From contig JAHBTR010000005.1 of the NCBI GenBank assembly GCA_019638475.1, positions 158,538 to 222,537 on the forward strand: a stretch of 64,000 bases of DNA, in the 5' to 3' direction. This DNA comes from Chitinophagaceae bacterium. GTDB taxonomy: Bacteria > Bacteroidota > Bacteroidia > Chitinophagales > Chitinophagaceae. The notes below the pieces were generated by a model. The model saw only the letters and a program-made list of their open reading frames with translations, ran no database searches and had not been told where the DNA came from. Below, piece by piece: positions 42,581-51,183 of this stretch (within the stretch, counting starts at the first letter, position 1; every line of letters starts with the position of its first letter). Made by a program: the position numbers and the translations under genes.

Positions 42581-45244
42581 ATGAGCAAGTTGTACAAAAT
42601 TAATACAAAAAAATTTATTGGCTTCTTAGTTTGCCTTGCTTTAATTATTTTAACATTACCCTTACAAGCTCATTATAACAATTTTTCTACTCATTTTTCT
42701 ACTTATGACACTATACCTATTACACTTGCCAATGCTAATGATACTACTGTACAACCAAAGAAAAAAGATACCATAAAGCATACAGTAATAGATACTTTGC
42801 TAATATCTAAAGATTCAATAGATGCACCTGTAAAGTATAGTGCATCAGATTCAGGTGTATTAATTATTTCTTCTAAACAATTTATATTATATGGCTCTGC
42901 ACAAACAACTTATAAGGATATGGAGTTAGAAGCTGCTACCATAGAATATGAACAAGATAAACAAACTATAAAAGCAAAAGGCTCATCAGATACAGCAAAA
43001 GACTCTTTGAAAAAAACCAAATTTAAGCAAGGAGAAATGACCACATTAAGTGATTCTATTGCTTATAATTTACAATCTCAAAAAGGTATTACCTACAATA
43101 CTTATTATCAAGAAGGAGAATTATTTGTAAATGCAGGTAAATTAAAAAAAGCAGATAGCAATATTGTATATGCTTATAAAGGAAGTTTTACAACTTGTAA
43201 TTTAGATACACCACATTTTGCTTTCAGAACTAAAAAAATGAAAATCATTAATGATAAGATTGGTGTAAGTGGTCCTGCACATCCTGAGTTTGAAGGTGTG
43301 CCTATTCCTTTATATATACCTTTTGGCATTTACCCTTTAAGTACAGGAAGAAAATCTGGCATTTTACCTCCTACATTTACCAGTAGTGAAGATTTTGGTT
43401 TAGGCTTAGAAAGTTTTGGCTATTATAAAGTTATTAATGACAATATTGACATAATTACAAGAGCCAATTTATATACTTATGGAGGGTGGAGTATTAATAC
43501 TAATAGTAAATACATAAAAAGATACAAATATGCTGGTAGTGTAAATATTGCTTTTCAAAAAAATAAAACACTTAACAGAGTTTCTACAAAAACACAAGAT
43601 GAATTTAATACATCATCTTCTTACATGATAAATTGGAGTCATAACAGAGATAGTAAAGCAAGACCAGGTACCAACTTTTCGGCTAATGTAAATTTTGGTA
43701 GTACCCGTTTTAATCAAAATATTTTAAACAATCCGTATCAAAATTTTAATAACCAATTAACCTCTTCTGTAGCATATAGTAAAAATTGGAATGGTAAATA
43801 TAATTTGTCTTTAAACTTAAACCATAATCAAAATAATAATACACATTTAGTCAATCTTAGCTTACCCAATACAAATTTTAATGTAGTAACATTTTATCCT
43901 TTTGAAAAAAAAGAAGCAGCAGGAACGCCTAAATGGTATGAGAAAATTGGTATAGGTTATACAGGAAATTTTCAAAACAGAATTTCATTTTATGATACCG
44001 CTTTTAGCACACGCAAATTATTAGATACTTTACAATGGGGTGCAGAGCATAGTATTCCTATTACACTTTCATTGCCTTCTTTGGGTCCCATAACTATTGG
44101 TCCAAGTATTTCTTTTCAGCAGCGTTGGTTTGGACAAAAAACACATCGTTATTGGGATGCAACAGATAGTCTTGTAAAAACAACTACACAAAAAGGTTAT
44201 TACGTTCAAAATAGTATGAGCTTTGGTATAAGTGCCAGCACCAGAATTTTTGGAACATATCAATTTAAAAAAGGAAGAGTAAAAGCTATACGACATGAAG
44301 TAAGACCAATGTTTGGATTATCTTATACACCAGATTTAGCAAGCAAAAATTTTTATAATGTTCAAGTAGATACAAGTGGTAGAACTATGCGTTTTTCTGA
44401 ATTTGATGGAAATATTTATAGCTCTTATAGTGAAGGAAATTTTGGTGGAATAAGTTTTGGCATTGATAATTTACTTGAAATGAAAGTAAGAGATACAAAA
44501 GATAGCTCGGTAGAAGATAAAAAAATAAAACTGATAGATGGTTTTGGTTTTAATTCAAGCTATAATTTATTAGCAGATAGTTTTGCTCTGGGTACTTTTA
44601 ATTTTTATGTAAGAAGTACACTATTTGAAAAAATTAATATAACCGCCAATGCTATTTTAGACCCTTATCAGGTAGATAATTTTGGAAAAAGAAAAAATGT
44701 GTTGATGGTAAAGCAAGGTAAATTAGGAAGAATAACCAGTGGTAGTCTTGCTATTAGCACAAGTTTAAGTAGTAAATCTACAAATGGTAGTAAAGAAAAT
44801 AATACAAGCAATTTACCTATTGACCCTTTCTTAACGCCAGAAGAGCAACAAAGACAATTAGATTATATAAGGCACAACCCTGCTGAATATACAGATTTTA
44901 ATATTCCTTGGCGTTTAGATTTGTCATACTCACTTTCTTTTAGCAAAGTTTTGCAACCAGATTATAGTGGTTATAAAACATTTGTTTATAGCAGTATTAA
45001 CTTTAATGGCGATTTTAGTTTAACGCCAAAATGGAAAATTGGAGCTACTGGATATTATGATGTAAAAAATTTAAAGCTGCAACAGTTTAGTATGTTTATT
45101 TCAAGAGAAATGCACTGTTGGCAACTTTCTGTAAATGTTACTCCTGTTGGTTTGTGGCGTAGTTTTAATATTATTATTAGTCCTAAAAGTGGTATTCTGA
45201 GAGATTTGAAAATAAATAGAAACAGAACTTTCTCTAATCAATAA
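42581..45244 (+). CDS. lptD: LptD-like outer-membrane LPS assembly protein
   Basis: An 887-residue protein. An N-terminal membrane or signal segment (FIGFLVCLALIILTLPLQA) is followed by an OstA-like beta-jellyroll (about 100-190; KQFILYGSAQTTYKDMELEAATIEYEQDKQTIKAKG). A large outer-membrane barrel follows, with many alternating strands, beginning near PAHPEFEGVPIPLYIPFGIYPL, which resembles the LptD barrel entrance motif. LptD-like proteins place LPS in the outer leaflet. Bacteroidota LptD is diverged, so the assignment rests on architecture. The start at 42581 (MSKLYKINTKK) is preferred over an ATG inside the promoter. The 3' end overlaps convergent queA by 11 bases. Confidence 0.78.
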   Translation: MSKLYKINTKKFIGFLVCLALIILTLPLQAHYNNFSTHFSTYDTIPITLANANDTTVQPKKKDTIKHTVIDTLLISKDSIDAPVKYSASDSGVLIISSKQFILYGSAQTTYKDMELEAATIEYEQDKQTIKAKGSSDTAKDSLKKTKFKQGEMTTLSDSIAYNLQSQKGITYNTYYQEGELFVNAGKLKKADSNIVYAYKGSFTTCNLDTPHFAFRTKKMKIINDKIGVSGPAHPEFEGVPIPLYIPFGIYPLSTGRKSGILPPTFTSSEDFGLGLESFGYYKVINDNIDIITRANLYTYGGWSINTNSKYIKRYKYAGSVNIAFQKNKTLNRVSTKTQDEFNTSSSYMINWSHNRDSKARPGTNFSANVNFGSTRFNQNILNNPYQNFNNQLTSSVAYSKNWNGKYNLSLNLNHNQNNNTHLVNLSLPNTNFNVVTFYPFEKKEAAGTPKWYEKIGIGYTGNFQNRISFYDTAFSTRKLLDTLQWGAEHSIPITLSLPSLGPITIGPSISFQQRWFGQKTHRYWDATDSLVKTTTQKGYYVQNSMSFGISASTRIFGTYQFKKGRVKAIRHEVRPMFGLSYTPDLASKNFYNVQVDTSGRTMRFSEFDGNIYSSYSEGNFGGISFGIDNLLEMKVRDTKDSSVEDKKIKLIDGFGFNSSYNLLADSFALGTFNFYVRSTLFEKINITANAILDPYQVDNFGKRKNVLMVKQGKLGRITSGSLAISTSLSSKSTNGSKENNTSNLPIDPFLTPEEQQRQLDYIRHNPAEYTDFNIPWRLDLSYSLSFSKVLQPDYSGYKTFVYSSINFNGDFSLTPKWKIGATGYYDVKNLKLQQFSMFISREMHCWQLSVNVTPVGLWRSFNIIISPKSGILRDLKINRNRTFSNQ

Positions 45245-46481
45245 TACCTTTATTGCCCCACAATAAACTACCATCTCCATAACTCAAAAATCTGAAATTA
45301 TTTTTTAAGGCGTAGTCATAAATATTTTTCCAATCATTGCCTACAATAGCAGCAACCAATAATAGCAAAGTAGATTGTGGTTGATGAAAATTGGTTATTA
45401 ATCCATCTGCTATTTTTAAAGAATAATTGGGTGCAATAATGATTTGTGTTTTGGTAATAATATTTTGTAAGTGATGGTTATTCATCCATTGCAATACATT
45501 GTTCAATGCTTTTTGTACACTAATATTTTGAGGCAATTCATAAACTTCCCATTGTGTTAAAGAAATATCATTCATCTCTACATTATTTTTATTAGCAATT
45601 TCCAATTTTATACCTATCCAATAAAGGCTTTCAATAGTTCTTAAAGAGGTAGTACCAACTGCTACAATTTTTTTATTTGTATAATGAATAAGTTGTTCAA
45701 TAAAGCTCTTTGACACATTTAAAAACTCAGCGTGCATTTCATGCTCTTGCATAGTAGCAGCTTTAACAGGTTTAAAAGTTCCTGCTCCAACGTGAAGGGT
45801 AACATAAGCAGTTTGAATATTTTTTTCTGCTAAATGTTGTAACAAATTTTTTGTAAAGTGCAACCCTGCTGTTGGTGCTGCTACACTACCATCATATTTT
45901 GCATAAATGGTTTGATAAGTTTCTTTATCTTTTTCTTCAGTATTTCTTTTAATGTATGGAGGCAAAGGAATAACACCAGCTATATGTAAAATTTCTGCAA
46001 AAGATAATTGTGTATTGTTCCAACAAAATTCTATCAAAAAATAATCATTTCTTTTTTCTACCATTTTTGCTTTAAGCTCTATTGTGTGTTGTTTATATTC
46101 AATAGATTTTATTAGCCATTCTTCTTTCCATTTTTTTGCTCCACCTACTAAGCATTGCCAAAATACTTTTTCTTTTTGTAGCATAGCAGTAGTAATATCT
46201 GCATATTGCTCACTTGGTTCTAAGCAAAAAATTTCTATTGTACTACCTGTTATTTTTTCAAACAATAATCTTGCTTCTACTACTTTGGTATTATTAAAAA
46301 CAAGCAATGTATCTTCAGGAAGATGTTGGTGTAAGTTGCAATAAACATCTTCTTTGATTTTTCCTTTATCAAAAATTAATAGTTTACTATTATCTCTTGG
46401 GTTTAAAGGGTATGTAGCAATTTTTTCTTCTGGTAAATGATAAGAATAATCAAGAATAGAAATATTTTTTGGGTGCATCAT
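45234..46481 (-). CDS. queA: tRNA preQ1-34 S-adenosylmethionine ribosyltransferase-isomerase
   Basis: QueA transfers and rearranges ribose from SAM onto preQ1 in tRNA to make epoxyqueuosine. The 415 residues include YHLPEEKIATYPLNPRDNSKLL, DTLLVFNNTKVVEARL, AAPTAGLHFT, VTLHVGAGTFKPVKA and TNFHQPQSTLLLLVAA, all strong family motifs. It is longer than the E. coli enzyme (356) because of an insert typical for Bacteroidota. It ends inside the 3' end of the convergent lptD-like gene. The adjacent upstream gene on the same strand is the isoaspartyl peptidase, 26 bases away. Confidence 0.95.
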   Translation of the reverse strand: MMHPKNISILDYSYHLPEEKIATYPLNPRDNSKLLIFDKGKIKEDVYCNLHQHLPEDTLLVFNNTKVVEARLLFEKITGSTIEIFCLEPSEQYADITTAMLQKEKVFWQCLVGGAKKWKEEWLIKSIEYKQHTIELKAKMVEKRNDYFLIEFCWNNTQLSFAEILHIAGVIPLPPYIKRNTEEKDKETYQTIYAKYDGSVAAPTAGLHFTKNLLQHLAEKNIQTAYVTLHVGAGTFKPVKAATMQEHEMHAEFLNVSKSFIEQLIHYTNKKIVAVGTTSLRTIESLYWIGIKLEIANKNNVEMNDISLTQWEVYELPQNISVQKALNNVLQWMNNHHLQNIITKTQIIIAPNYSLKIADGLITNFHQPQSTLLLLVAAIVGNDWKNIYDYALKNNFRFLSYGDGSLLWGNKGIID

Positions 46482-46507
46482 TACAAAATGTATTTAGTAA
46501 AAATTGT

Positions 46508-47455
46508 TTAACGATAAATGGCAACTTCATTTATACCATCACTATTTTTTACACCTCTATACATTCCTTCACTATTAAATATCATAGCAAAATTTCCTGC
46601 TGTATCTACGCCTATCATACCTCCTTCACCATCTATTTTTTTCAGTTTATCGTTTACCACTATGTTCATTGCCTCTTTTAATGACAAGCCTTTGTATTCC
46701 ATTAAACAACTTACATCATAAGCAGCCACTGCTCTAATAAACATTTCTCCATGACCTGTACAGCTTATAGCACAAGTATTGTTATTGGCATAAGTGCCAC
46801 TTCCTATAACTGGTGTATCGCCAATTCTGTTATATTGTTTATTAGTCATTCCTCCTGTACTTGTTGCAGCAGCAAGGTTTCCAAACTTATCACAAGCAGC
46901 AGCACCAACAGTTCCAAATTTTTTATCTTTCATTAATGATTCAGATTCTATATTATTATGGTCAAGCATATAAGTATCAGAATCTCGTACAGCTTTCCAT
47001 TGTTCGTATCTAAATTGAGAGAAGAAATAACTATCGGGCATTAAAGCAATTTTTTGTTGCATAGCAAAATCTACTGCTCCTTGTCCACTTAAAAAAACAT
47101 GATTACTATGGTGCATAACAGCCAATGCAAGCTCTATAGGATTGCGAATATTGTTAACCCCAGCTACTGCACCTGCATATAAATTTTTTCCTTCCATGAC
47201 AGATGCATCCATTTCATGCTCTCCTTTTTTGGTAAAAACAGAACCTTTACCTGCATTAAAAAGTACATTATTTTCTAATGAAATGACAGATGCCACTACA
47301 GCATCTATTGCTGTGCCACCATTTTCAAGAATAGTATAACCAGCATCTTGAGCTTGTTGCAAAGCAGCTAAATACAAGTTTTCAAGTTCTGAAGTCATAT
47401 CTTGTTTTAAAATAGTGCCAGCACCTCCATGAATTGTTATAGTAAATTTTTGCAT
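46508..47455 (-). CDS. Isoaspartyl peptidase / type III L-asparaginase (Ntn hydrolase)
   Basis: A 315-residue precursor that would self-cleave before T182 (KKFGTVGAAACDKFG) to give alpha and beta chains, with Thr as nucleophile. Other family marks are ITIHGGAGTI at the N-terminus, NAGKGSVF, EMDASVMEG, SGTYANNNTCAISCTGHGE and GGMIGVD. The enzyme hydrolyses isoaspartyl dipeptides and asparagine. No signal peptide is seen, so it is cytoplasmic. It lies just upstream of queA on the same strand. Confidence 0.93.
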   Translation of the reverse strand: MQKFTITIHGGAGTILKQDMTSELENLYLAALQQAQDAGYTILENGGTAIDAVVASVISLENNVLFNAGKGSVFTKKGEHEMDASVMEGKNLYAGAVAGVNNIRNPIELALAVMHHSNHVFLSGQGAVDFAMQQKIALMPDSYFFSQFRYEQWKAVRDSDTYMLDHNNIESESLMKDKKFGTVGAAACDKFGNLAAATSTGGMTNKQYNRIGDTPVIGSGTYANNNTCAISCTGHGEMFIRAVAAYDVSCLMEYKGLSLKEAMNIVVNDKLKKIDGEGGMIGVDTAGNFAMIFNSEGMYRGVKNSDGINEVAIYR

Positions 47456-47533
47456 ATCTAAATCTAATCCTTTATTTTGATAGTTGTAAACTGTTTGAAA
47501 TATTTTTTTTTATTTTTTGTAAAGGTATGATGT

Positions 47534-48211
47534 ATGAATTTTATTTTTAAAAAGACATTAAATCCTGCTGATTTATTTTTATTGGCAGTAAACTTAATAC
47601 CAATATGGGGTGTTTGGTTTCAAGGGTGGGATGCAAAAATGATTTTTATCGTTTATTGCTTAGAAAGTGTTATTGCAGGGCTTTATACAGTTATAAAACT
47701 ATGGCTAACTGCTCTTTATTCTGACGGAATAAGCACAAAAGAACAAGCTCCGTTTAATAAAAAAAGTATAGGCTCAGCCATTTTTATTACAGTATTCTTT
47801 TGTTTTCATTATGGCTTTTTTATTTTCGTTCAGCTAAGTATTTTTTTAGGTATCATAGGTAATATTAATGGCAAATCAGTTAGTGTTACAAAATTGGTTT
47901 TTCAATTTAATGAGTATTTACCTATGTATGCTCAATTATTTTTATTATCCTTTTTTATTAGTTATGGAATATCATTATTGAAAGATTTTATTGTTAATAA
48001 AGCATATAAAAAAGCAGAAATACAATTTGTAATGATGTCTCCTTATAAAAGAATTTTTATTCAACAGTTTCTGGTAATATTGGGTTCATTTGCTCTATTG
48101 TTAAACTCCAATGGAAAAATTTTTATTTTCATTTTTGCCATTATTAAAATAATAGCAGATGTTTTTATAGACTATGAAAAGATATTGAAAAAAGGGCTTA
48201 GTGAAAATTAA
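47534..48211 (+). CDS. Polytopic membrane protein, DUF6498-like
   Basis: A 225-residue membrane protein with about five or six hydrophobic helices and no catalytic motif. The opening LNPADLFLLAVNLIPIWGVWFQGWDAKMIFIVYCLESVIAG and the block FITVFFCFHYGFFIFVQ agree with my memory of DUF6498 proteins, whose function is unknown. It stands alone between the peptidase and the MFS gene. Confidence 0.7.
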   Translation: MNFIFKKTLNPADLFLLAVNLIPIWGVWFQGWDAKMIFIVYCLESVIAGLYTVIKLWLTALYSDGISTKEQAPFNKKSIGSAIFITVFFCFHYGFFIFVQLSIFLGIIGNINGKSVSVTKLVFQFNEYLPMYAQLFLLSFFISYGISLLKDFIVNKAYKKAEIQFVMMSPYKRIFIQQFLVILGSFALLLNSNGKIFIFIFAIIKIIADVFIDYEKILKKGLSEN

Positions 48212-48319
48212 ATACTATTTATTTTTTTCAATATGCAGAATAATGCAGTTGGTTTAATTATAATTGTGTACGTTTATAACAGGATTATAAAAAAATCAAT
48301 TAAAAATTAGCAATACTTT

Positions 48320-49843
48320 ATGTCGTCAAATAAAGGTATTTGGAAAATTATTGCAGCATCAAGCGTTGGTACTTTAATAGAGTGGTACGACTTTTATATT
48401 TTTGGAAGTTTGGCAATAATTATTTCAGAAAAATTTTTTCCAAGTGAAAACCCTACAACTGCTTTCTTAGCTACACTTGCCACTTTTGCAGCAGGTTTTA
48501 TTGTTCGCCCTTTTGGAGCTTTATTTTTTGGAAGATTAGGCGATTTAATTGGAAGAAAACACACATTTTTACTTACATTAATTATTATGGGAGGTGGTAC
48601 ATTTTTAATTGGTTGTATTCCTTCTTATCAATCTTTTCATTTAGCTCCTTATGTTATTTTACTTTTAAGATTATTGCAAGGTTTAGCATTAGGAGGAGAG
48701 TATGGTGGTGCTGCAACTTATGTAGCAGAACATGCACCAGCACATAAAAGAGGTTATTATACAAGTTGGATTCAAACAACTGCAACATTAGGTTTATTTA
48801 TTTCTTTAATTGTTATTATAACTATTCAAAGTAGTTTAAGCAAAGAGGCTTTTAATAATTGGGGCTGGAGGCTTCCTTTTTTATTAAGTATTATTTTGGT
48901 GATTGTTTCCATCATTATTAGAATGAAAATGAGTGAAAGCCCACTATTTGCAAAACTAAAAACAGAAGGAAAAATAAGTAAAAACCCACTAAAAGAAAGT
49001 TTTGGAAAAAAGCAAAATTTAAAAATGGTGTTGTTAGCATTATTTGGTGCAACTATGGGGCAAGGTGTTGTATGGTACACAAGTCAATTTTATACACAAA
49101 CTTTTTTACTTAAAACATGTGGGTTAGATTCTACACAAACCAATACATGGTTAGGAATTGCCTTATTAATAGCTACGCCATTTTTTATCTTCTTTGGTTG
49201 GCTTAGCGATAAAACAGGCAGAAAAATAATTATGATGTCAGGATTATTATTAGCTATTATTTTTTATCGTCCTATATTTTCTGCACTATATGATTTAACC
49301 AATATAAAGAATAAACAAGAAATATCTTCTGTAATTGATGTAAAGAAAATTATTCATCCTTCTATTGCACATGATTCTCTTATTATAAAAACAACACAAG
49401 TAGTGTATAACGATAATAGCAAAATGATAGTAGAAGAAAAATATACAGAATCTGTAGTAAAAGCTGGTAATAATAAACCACAAGAATTTAAAAAGATTGT
49501 TACACTAAGCAATGCTTATAAATGGAAAATAATAGGATTAATTTTTATATTGGTATTATTTGTAACAATGGTTTATGGACCCATTGCAGCTTTCTTAGTA
49601 GAATTATTTCCTACAAAAATTCGTTATACATCTATGTCATTACCTTATCATATAGGCAATGGTGTATTTGGAGGTCTTGTTCCTTTTACTGTAACATTAA
49701 TTTCTACCATGCCAGGTAGTAATTATTTAAGTGGTTTATGGTATCCTATTGGTGTAGCAATTATTTGCTTTATCATAGGCATATTGTATTTAAGTAATAA
49801 AAACAATGAATTAAGTGAAGAAGAAAATTTTTCTAACAACTAA
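48320..49843 (+). CDS. MFS transporter, metabolite:H+ symporter (MHS) type
   Basis: A 507-residue inner-membrane transporter with 12 helices. The start WKIIAASSVGTLIEWYDFYIFGSLA is the MHS/ProP signature. GRLGDLIGRKHTFLLTLIIMGGGTFLIG is the MFS loop 2-3 motif, and RLLQGLALGGEYGGAATYVAEH confirms the family. Such proteins import small carboxylates, betaine or shikimate-like compounds with protons. A hydrophilic insert of about 75 residues (about 325-400; VDVKKIIHPSIAHDS ... KKIVTLSN) separates the eighth and ninth helices. A 72-residue membrane protein follows after 11 bases and is probably a partner. Confidence 0.92.
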   Translation: MSSNKGIWKIIAASSVGTLIEWYDFYIFGSLAIIISEKFFPSENPTTAFLATLATFAAGFIVRPFGALFFGRLGDLIGRKHTFLLTLIIMGGGTFLIGCIPSYQSFHLAPYVILLLRLLQGLALGGEYGGAATYVAEHAPAHKRGYYTSWIQTTATLGLFISLIVIITIQSSLSKEAFNNWGWRLPFLLSIILVIVSIIIRMKMSESPLFAKLKTEGKISKNPLKESFGKKQNLKMVLLALFGATMGQGVVWYTSQFYTQTFLLKTCGLDSTQTNTWLGIALLIATPFFIFFGWLSDKTGRKIIMMSGLLLAIIFYRPIFSALYDLTNIKNKQEISSVIDVKKIIHPSIAHDSLIIKTTQVVYNDNSKMIVEEKYTESVVKAGNNKPQEFKKIVTLSNAYKWKIIGLIFILVLFVTMVYGPIAAFLVELFPTKIRYTSMSLPYHIGNGVFGGLVPFTVTLISTMPGSNYLSGLWYPIGVAIICFIIGILYLSNKNNELSEEENFSNN

Positions 49844-49854
49844 TTTTTAAAGTT

Positions 49855-50073
49855 ATGTATGTTATCAAAAAATATTTAGGCATTATTTGGATGCTGTTAG
49901 CAGTTGTAACAATAGTATTATTAGTGTATGCAGCATTAACCAATATTTCATCAGAGGGCAAAACTGATATTCACAATCCTTTACCTTGGATAATTATTAT
50001 AACTATTTACACGCCTATTGCTTTTGGTTTAGCAATATTTGGTTATTATGCTTTTAAAGAAGAATATACATAA
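49855..50073 (+). CDS. Small two-span membrane protein paired with the MFS transporter
   Basis: A 72-residue protein with two hydrophobic helices (YLGIIWMLLAVVTIVLLVYA and WIIIITIYTPIAFGLAIFGYYA) joined by a polar loop (NISSEGKTDIHNPLP). It starts 11 bases after the MHS transporter stop. From memory it looks like the small DUF6814-type proteins that follow MHS transporters in Bacteroidota, possibly acting as a small transporter subunit. No function is established. Confidence 0.78.
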   Translation: MYVIKKYLGIIWMLLAVVTIVLLVYAALTNISSEGKTDIHNPLPWIIIITIYTPIAFGLAIFGYYAFKEEYT

Positions 50074-50080
50074 GTATTAG

Positions 50081-50110
50081 TTGAAAGTATCATTTGCATA
50101 ATTACATTTG
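50081..50110 (+). promoter_or_regulatory. Bacteroidota-type promoter of fmt
   Basis: TTG at 50081-50083, 19 bases, then TACATTTG at 50103-50110: a full match to TTG-N19-TAnnTTTG. The predicted start point falls within a few bases of the ATG at 50115, implying a leaderless or nearly leaderless mRNA. Confidence 0.6.
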
Positions 50111-50114
50111 CCCA

Positions 50115-51071
50115 ATGAATTATAAAGATTTGAAAATAATTTTTATGGGCACACCAGAATTTGCTGTTGCCTCTTTAAAAGCATTGGTAAATGCAGGATG
50201 TAATATTGTAGCTGTTGTTACAGCACCAGATAAACCTGCTGGACGTGGTTTACAACTTACAGAAAGTGCTGTAAAAAAATATGCAGTTGCTAACAATTTG
50301 CCAGTACTACAACCAGAAAAATTAAAAAGTCCCGATTTTATTGAAACACTCAAAAAAATTAATGCCGATATACAAATAGTTGTTGCATTTAGAATGTTGC
50401 CAGAAATTGTTTGGAATATGCCACCAATGGGTACTATAAATGTACATGGTAGTTTATTGCCACATTACAGAGGTGCTGCACCAATTAATTGGGCAATAAT
50501 AAATGGAGAAAAAGAAACAGGAGTAACAACCTTTAAACTAAAACATGAAATAGATGCAGGCAATATTTTATTGCAAACAACTATTGCTATACAAGAAAAT
50601 GAAACAGCAGGAGAGATACATGATACAATGAAAGAAGCAGGTGCTGAACTTTTACTAAAAACTTTACAAGAATTAGCAGAAGGAAAAATAAAAGAACAAA
50701 AGCAAGATGATTTAATAGATAATTCTTTAATAAAACATGCTCCAAAAATTTTTACAGAAACTTGCAAAATAGATTTTGCAAAATCTACAGAACAAGTACA
50801 TAATCTTATACGTGGTTTATCTCCTTTTCCTGGGGCATTTACTTATATAGATAATAAAATTGTAAAAATTTTTATTAGCCGAAAAGAAATTATTCATCAT
50901 ACTAACTCTATTGGTACTATTATTTCTGATGGAAAAACTTTTTTAAAATTTACATGCTTAGATGGATATATTCATGTGCTTGAACTACAATTAGAAGGTA
51001 AAAAAAGAATGAAGATTGAAGATTTTTTAAGAGGAAATAAAATTAATGTAGGTGTAAAATATAACGCTTAA
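50115..51071 (+). CDS. fmt: Methionyl-tRNA formyltransferase
   Basis: Fmt formylates initiator Met-tRNA using 10-formyl-tetrahydrofolate. From MNYKDLKIIFMGTPEFAVASL the protein has 318 residues. It shows TAPDKPAGRG, the catalytic Asn-x-His in INVHGSLLPHYRGAAPINWAI, a GVTTFKLKHEIDAGNIL block with the catalytic Asp region, and a C-terminal OB-fold domain (TCKIDFAKSTEQVHNLIRGLSPFPGAFT). An in-frame ATG seven codons upstream lies inside the promoter, so the start at 50115 is preferred. Confidence 0.96.
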   Translation: MNYKDLKIIFMGTPEFAVASLKALVNAGCNIVAVVTAPDKPAGRGLQLTESAVKKYAVANNLPVLQPEKLKSPDFIETLKKINADIQIVVAFRMLPEIVWNMPPMGTINVHGSLLPHYRGAAPINWAIINGEKETGVTTFKLKHEIDAGNILLQTTIAIQENETAGEIHDTMKEAGAELLLKTLQELAEGKIKEQKQDDLIDNSLIKHAPKIFTETCKIDFAKSTEQVHNLIRGLSPFPGAFTYIDNKIVKIFISRKEIIHHTNSIGTIISDGKTFLKFTCLDGYIHVLELQLEGKKRMKIEDFLRGNKINVGVKYNA

Positions 51072-51183
51072 CATTTTTTGTTTGTTTCCTTAAATTATTT
51101 CACACACTTTTGTTCTTTGTTACTTGTACAAATTTAATTTTTAAATGAACCTAATTTCTTTAGGTTATAATATATTTTAATCA

